Below are positions 62,118 through 64,000 of a DNA stretch of 64,000 nt, piece after piece. A program made the position numbers and the translations under genes. The stretch is taken from NCBI RefSeq assembly GCF_013141775.1, contig NZ_WHOB01000043.1, positions 1 to 64,000 of the forward strand. Reading direction: 5' to 3'. The notes beneath the pieces were generated by a model. The model had not been told where the DNA came from, made no database searches, and was given only the letters and a program-made list of their open reading frames with translations. How positions within the stretch are numbered: position 1 is the first letter of the stretch; each line of letters starts with the position of its first letter. This DNA comes from Paenibacillus phytohabitans. GTDB taxonomy: Bacteria > Bacillota > Bacilli > Paenibacillales > Paenibacillaceae.

Positions 62118-64000
62118 ATGAATGCGGAACAGATATTGCAGGCGCTGATGCGAAAGGAAATCCGGCCGGATGAAGCCAAGGCGCTTCTGGCATCCGGCAA
62201 AGGACAGACAGCCGCAGCCGAATCGTATACGAACATAGACGGGCGGCGGAATAAGCCTGCGGACCGGACGGTTGCCGGCCGGGAAGCCATCGCGATTGTC
62301 GGAATGTCCGGCAAATATCCGGAGGCTGACGATTTGCCGCAGTATTGGGACAATTTGTCGGCGGGAAGGAATTCCGTCAAGGAGATTCCCCCGTCACGCT
62401 GGAATACCGGCAACTACTACAATCCGCATCCTCAAAAAGGAAAAATATATGCCAAATGGCTGGGAATGCTCGAAGACTTTGCGGATTTCGATCCGCTCTT
62501 TTTTCATATATCGCCGACGGAAGCGGAATGGATGGATCCGCAGCACCGGTTGTTTTTGCAGGAAGGGTACAAGGCGTTTGAAGACGCCGGATATAGCCCG
62601 CAGCGGCTGGACGGCATGAAGTGCGGTCTATATCTCGGCATCATGAGCAGCGAATACGGGGCGCTATGCAGAGAGAGAGGAAAGGCGGACATGTCTTCCG
62701 GCTTTGGCTTTGCCCATACGACGGGAAGCAGCCACGCCATAGCGGCCGCCCGCTTGGCCTATTACCTGAATCTGAAGGGGCCGGCAATCCCGATTGATAC
62801 GGCCTGCTCCTCCTCGCTTGTTGCTGTTCATTTGGCCTGCCAGGCGTTATTGAACCGGGAAACCGATATGGCACTGGCCGGCGGCGTGAGCTTATATTTG
62901 ACCCCGGAAACGTACGTTTCGATGTGCGATGCGGGCATGCTCTCACCTGACGGGCAGTGCAAAGCCTTCGATAACAGTGCCAACGGGTTCGTACCCGGCG
63001 AAGGAGTCGGCGCCATCGTCCTGAAACGGCTGGGAGACGCAGAGGCGGACGGTGACTCCATTCATGGTGTCATTCTCGGATCGGGCATCAACCAGGACGG
63101 GAGAACGAACGGCATCACCGCGCCGAGCTTGAGCAGCCAGATGGAGCTTGTGCGGGATATCTATGAGAAATACGGCATTGATCCGGAGAGCATCGGTTAT
63201 GTGGAGATGCACGGAACCGGCACCAAGCTGGGCGATCCGATCGAGCTTGAGGCAATATCGGCCGTATTTAAGGAACGAACGAACCGTAAAGGCTATTGCG
63301 CTATCGGCTCCGTGAAAAGCAATATTGGCCATACATCCGGGGCAGCCGGCATCGCCGGCATCCAGAAGGCCGTGCTGCTTATGCGTCATAAGAAGCTCGT
63401 CCCGACGCTGCACTACCGGGTACCGAATGAGCATTATTCCTGCGAAGATTCGCCGTTCTATGTGAATACGGAGACGAAGGACTGGGAGAGCCGCGAAGGA
63501 GCGCCGCGCCGCACTGCGGTCAGTTCGTTTGGCTTCAGCGGAACCAATGCCCATCTTGTCCTTGAGGAATATACCGACAAGAGACCTTCCGCCGGGACGG
63601 GCGTTCAGCCGTTGTTCGTGCTGTCGGCCAAAAGCGGTGAGCAGCTGGCGGACTACGCCCGAAGCCTGGCAATTGTGATCGCTACCCGGGAGCAGATCGA
63701 TTTGGCCGATGTTGCCTATACGCTGCAGACTGGCCGTGATGCAATGGACGTACGGCTTGCTTTTCAGGCGGATTCCAGAAAAGCGGTTATTGATGCATTG
63801 AACAGTTACCTGTCTGCTGGCGGGGGAGACGGTGTGATTACAGGCCGCGCACTCACCGACCGGCGCCTGCTGGAGCAGGAGCTGACTCCCCTGATGAACC
63901 GCTGTATCTGGCAAAAGAAGGCGAAGCCGGCGCTTGAGCTGTGGGTGCAAGGGGCGGCGGCGGACTGGGACGCATGGTATGGGGACCGCAAGCCCCGGCG
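62118..64000 (+). CDS. Polyketide synthase, N-terminal part (KS domain), truncated by window end
   Basis: At least 627 residues, open to the window edge. ATG 62118 is preferred because GAGGG lies eight bases before it; in-frame ATGs at 62097 and 62112 are alternatives. A docking-type start (NAEQILQALMRKEIRPDEAKALL) is followed by a full KS: AIVGMSGKYPEADDLPQYW, PQHRLFLQEGYKAFEDAG, DTACSSS (Cys near 229), VEMHGTGTKLGDP (His near 360) and VKSNIGHTSGAAG. The post-KS linker begins at about 490 (LFVLSAKSGEQL). No AT is seen before the end, consistent with a trans-AT system. Continues the same operon. Confidence 0.88.
   Translation, partial: MNAEQILQALMRKEIRPDEAKALLASGKGQTAAAESYTNIDGRRNKPADRTVAGREAIAIVGMSGKYPEADDLPQYWDNLSAGRNSVKEIPPSRWNTGNYYNPHPQKGKIYAKWLGMLEDFADFDPLFFHISPTEAEWMDPQHRLFLQEGYKAFEDAGYSPQRLDGMKCGLYLGIMSSEYGALCRERGKADMSSGFGFAHTTGSSHAIAAARLAYYLNLKGPAIPIDTACSSSLVAVHLACQALLNRETDMALAGGVSLYLTPETYVSMCDAGMLSPDGQCKAFDNSANGFVPGEGVGAIVLKRLGDAEADGDSIHGVILGSGINQDGRTNGITAPSLSSQMELVRDIYEKYGIDPESIGYVEMHGTGTKLGDPIELEAISAVFKERTNRKGYCAIGSVKSNIGHTSGAAGIAGIQKAVLLMRHKKLVPTLHYRVPNEHYSCEDSPFYVNTETKDWESREGAPRRTAVSSFGFSGTNAHLVLEEYTDKRPSAGTGVQPLFVLSAKSGEQLADYARSLAIVIATREQIDLADVAYTLQTGRDAMDVRLAFQADSRKAVIDALNSYLSAGGGDGVITGRALTDRRLLEQELTPLMNRCIWQKKAKPALELWVQGAAADWDAWYGDRKPR

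Overview
The window reads as a Bacillales chromosome, most likely Paenibacillus. The left flank carries cwlD-, yqzE-, yqhG- and yqhH-type genes and a B12-dependent ribonucleotide reductase (NrdJ). The right flank is the start of a trans-AT-type polyketide operon preceded by a LoaP-type NusG paralog. Both flanks are GC-rich with strong Shine-Dalgarno sites and several TTG/GTG starts. Assignments rest on motif reading only; no database search was possible.

Layout. (1) 1-9.6 kb, host core: a divergent polysaccharide deacetylase and a CwlD-like amidase (tail to tail), YqzE, a secreted protein of unknown function, the YqhG/YqhH (SNF2 helicase) pair, and nrdJ with an NrdR-box-like operator. (2) 9,649-50,815: a 41-kb Tn7-like transposon with exact ends. 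Its termini begin TGTGATG, each end has three copies of a 19-bp TnsB-site-like repeat, and it is flanked by a 5-bp duplication ACTCA. It sits 33 bp beyond the nrdJ stop codon in the same orientation that Tn7 takes at glmS. It encodes TnsA, TnsB, TnsC and two TniQ/TnsD-type proteins, with no TnsE and no CRISPR-Cas. (3) 50.8-64 kb, host again: the presumed original nrdJ terminator, a DUF3221 pseudogene, loaP, then an HMG-CoA-synthase-like gene, ECH1, a PKS (methyltransferase-GNAT-ACP-KS-ACP-ACP), a second HMG-synthase-like gene, ECH2, and a PKS that runs off the window.

The transposon cargo is mostly of the genome-defence type. It includes a DUF6119/TIGR04141 protein, an FRG-domain protein with an unknown partner, a winged-helix PD-(D/E)XK protein with a membrane protein, a deoxyribosyltransferase-like protein, a Septu-like ATPase/HNH pair, a three-Cys-motif protein (DUF5131) with TcmP, a DUF3800 protein, and a HEPN protein next to a PD-(D/E)XK-NACHT NTPase. 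A compositionally distinct three-gene operon (22.5-32.8 kb) encodes 282-, 1102- and about 2027-residue proteins that I do not recognise; it is the best candidate for an undescribed system. A second, diverged left end at 35.9-36.05 kb and a truncated duplicate of the first cargo gene at 38.05 kb show that the element was assembled from at least two related transposons.

How the parts work together: TnsA/TnsB cut and join the ends, TnsC links them to a TniQ protein that probably reads the nrdJ end, and the island travels as a unit. A terminator just inside the tnsA end probably stops nrdJ transcription in place of the terminator displaced 41 kb away. On the right, LoaP probably lets RNA polymerase pass the terminator in the leader of the polyketide operon. 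The two HMG synthases with ECH1/ECH2 and the tandem Trp-flagged ACPs predict a beta-branched polyketide.
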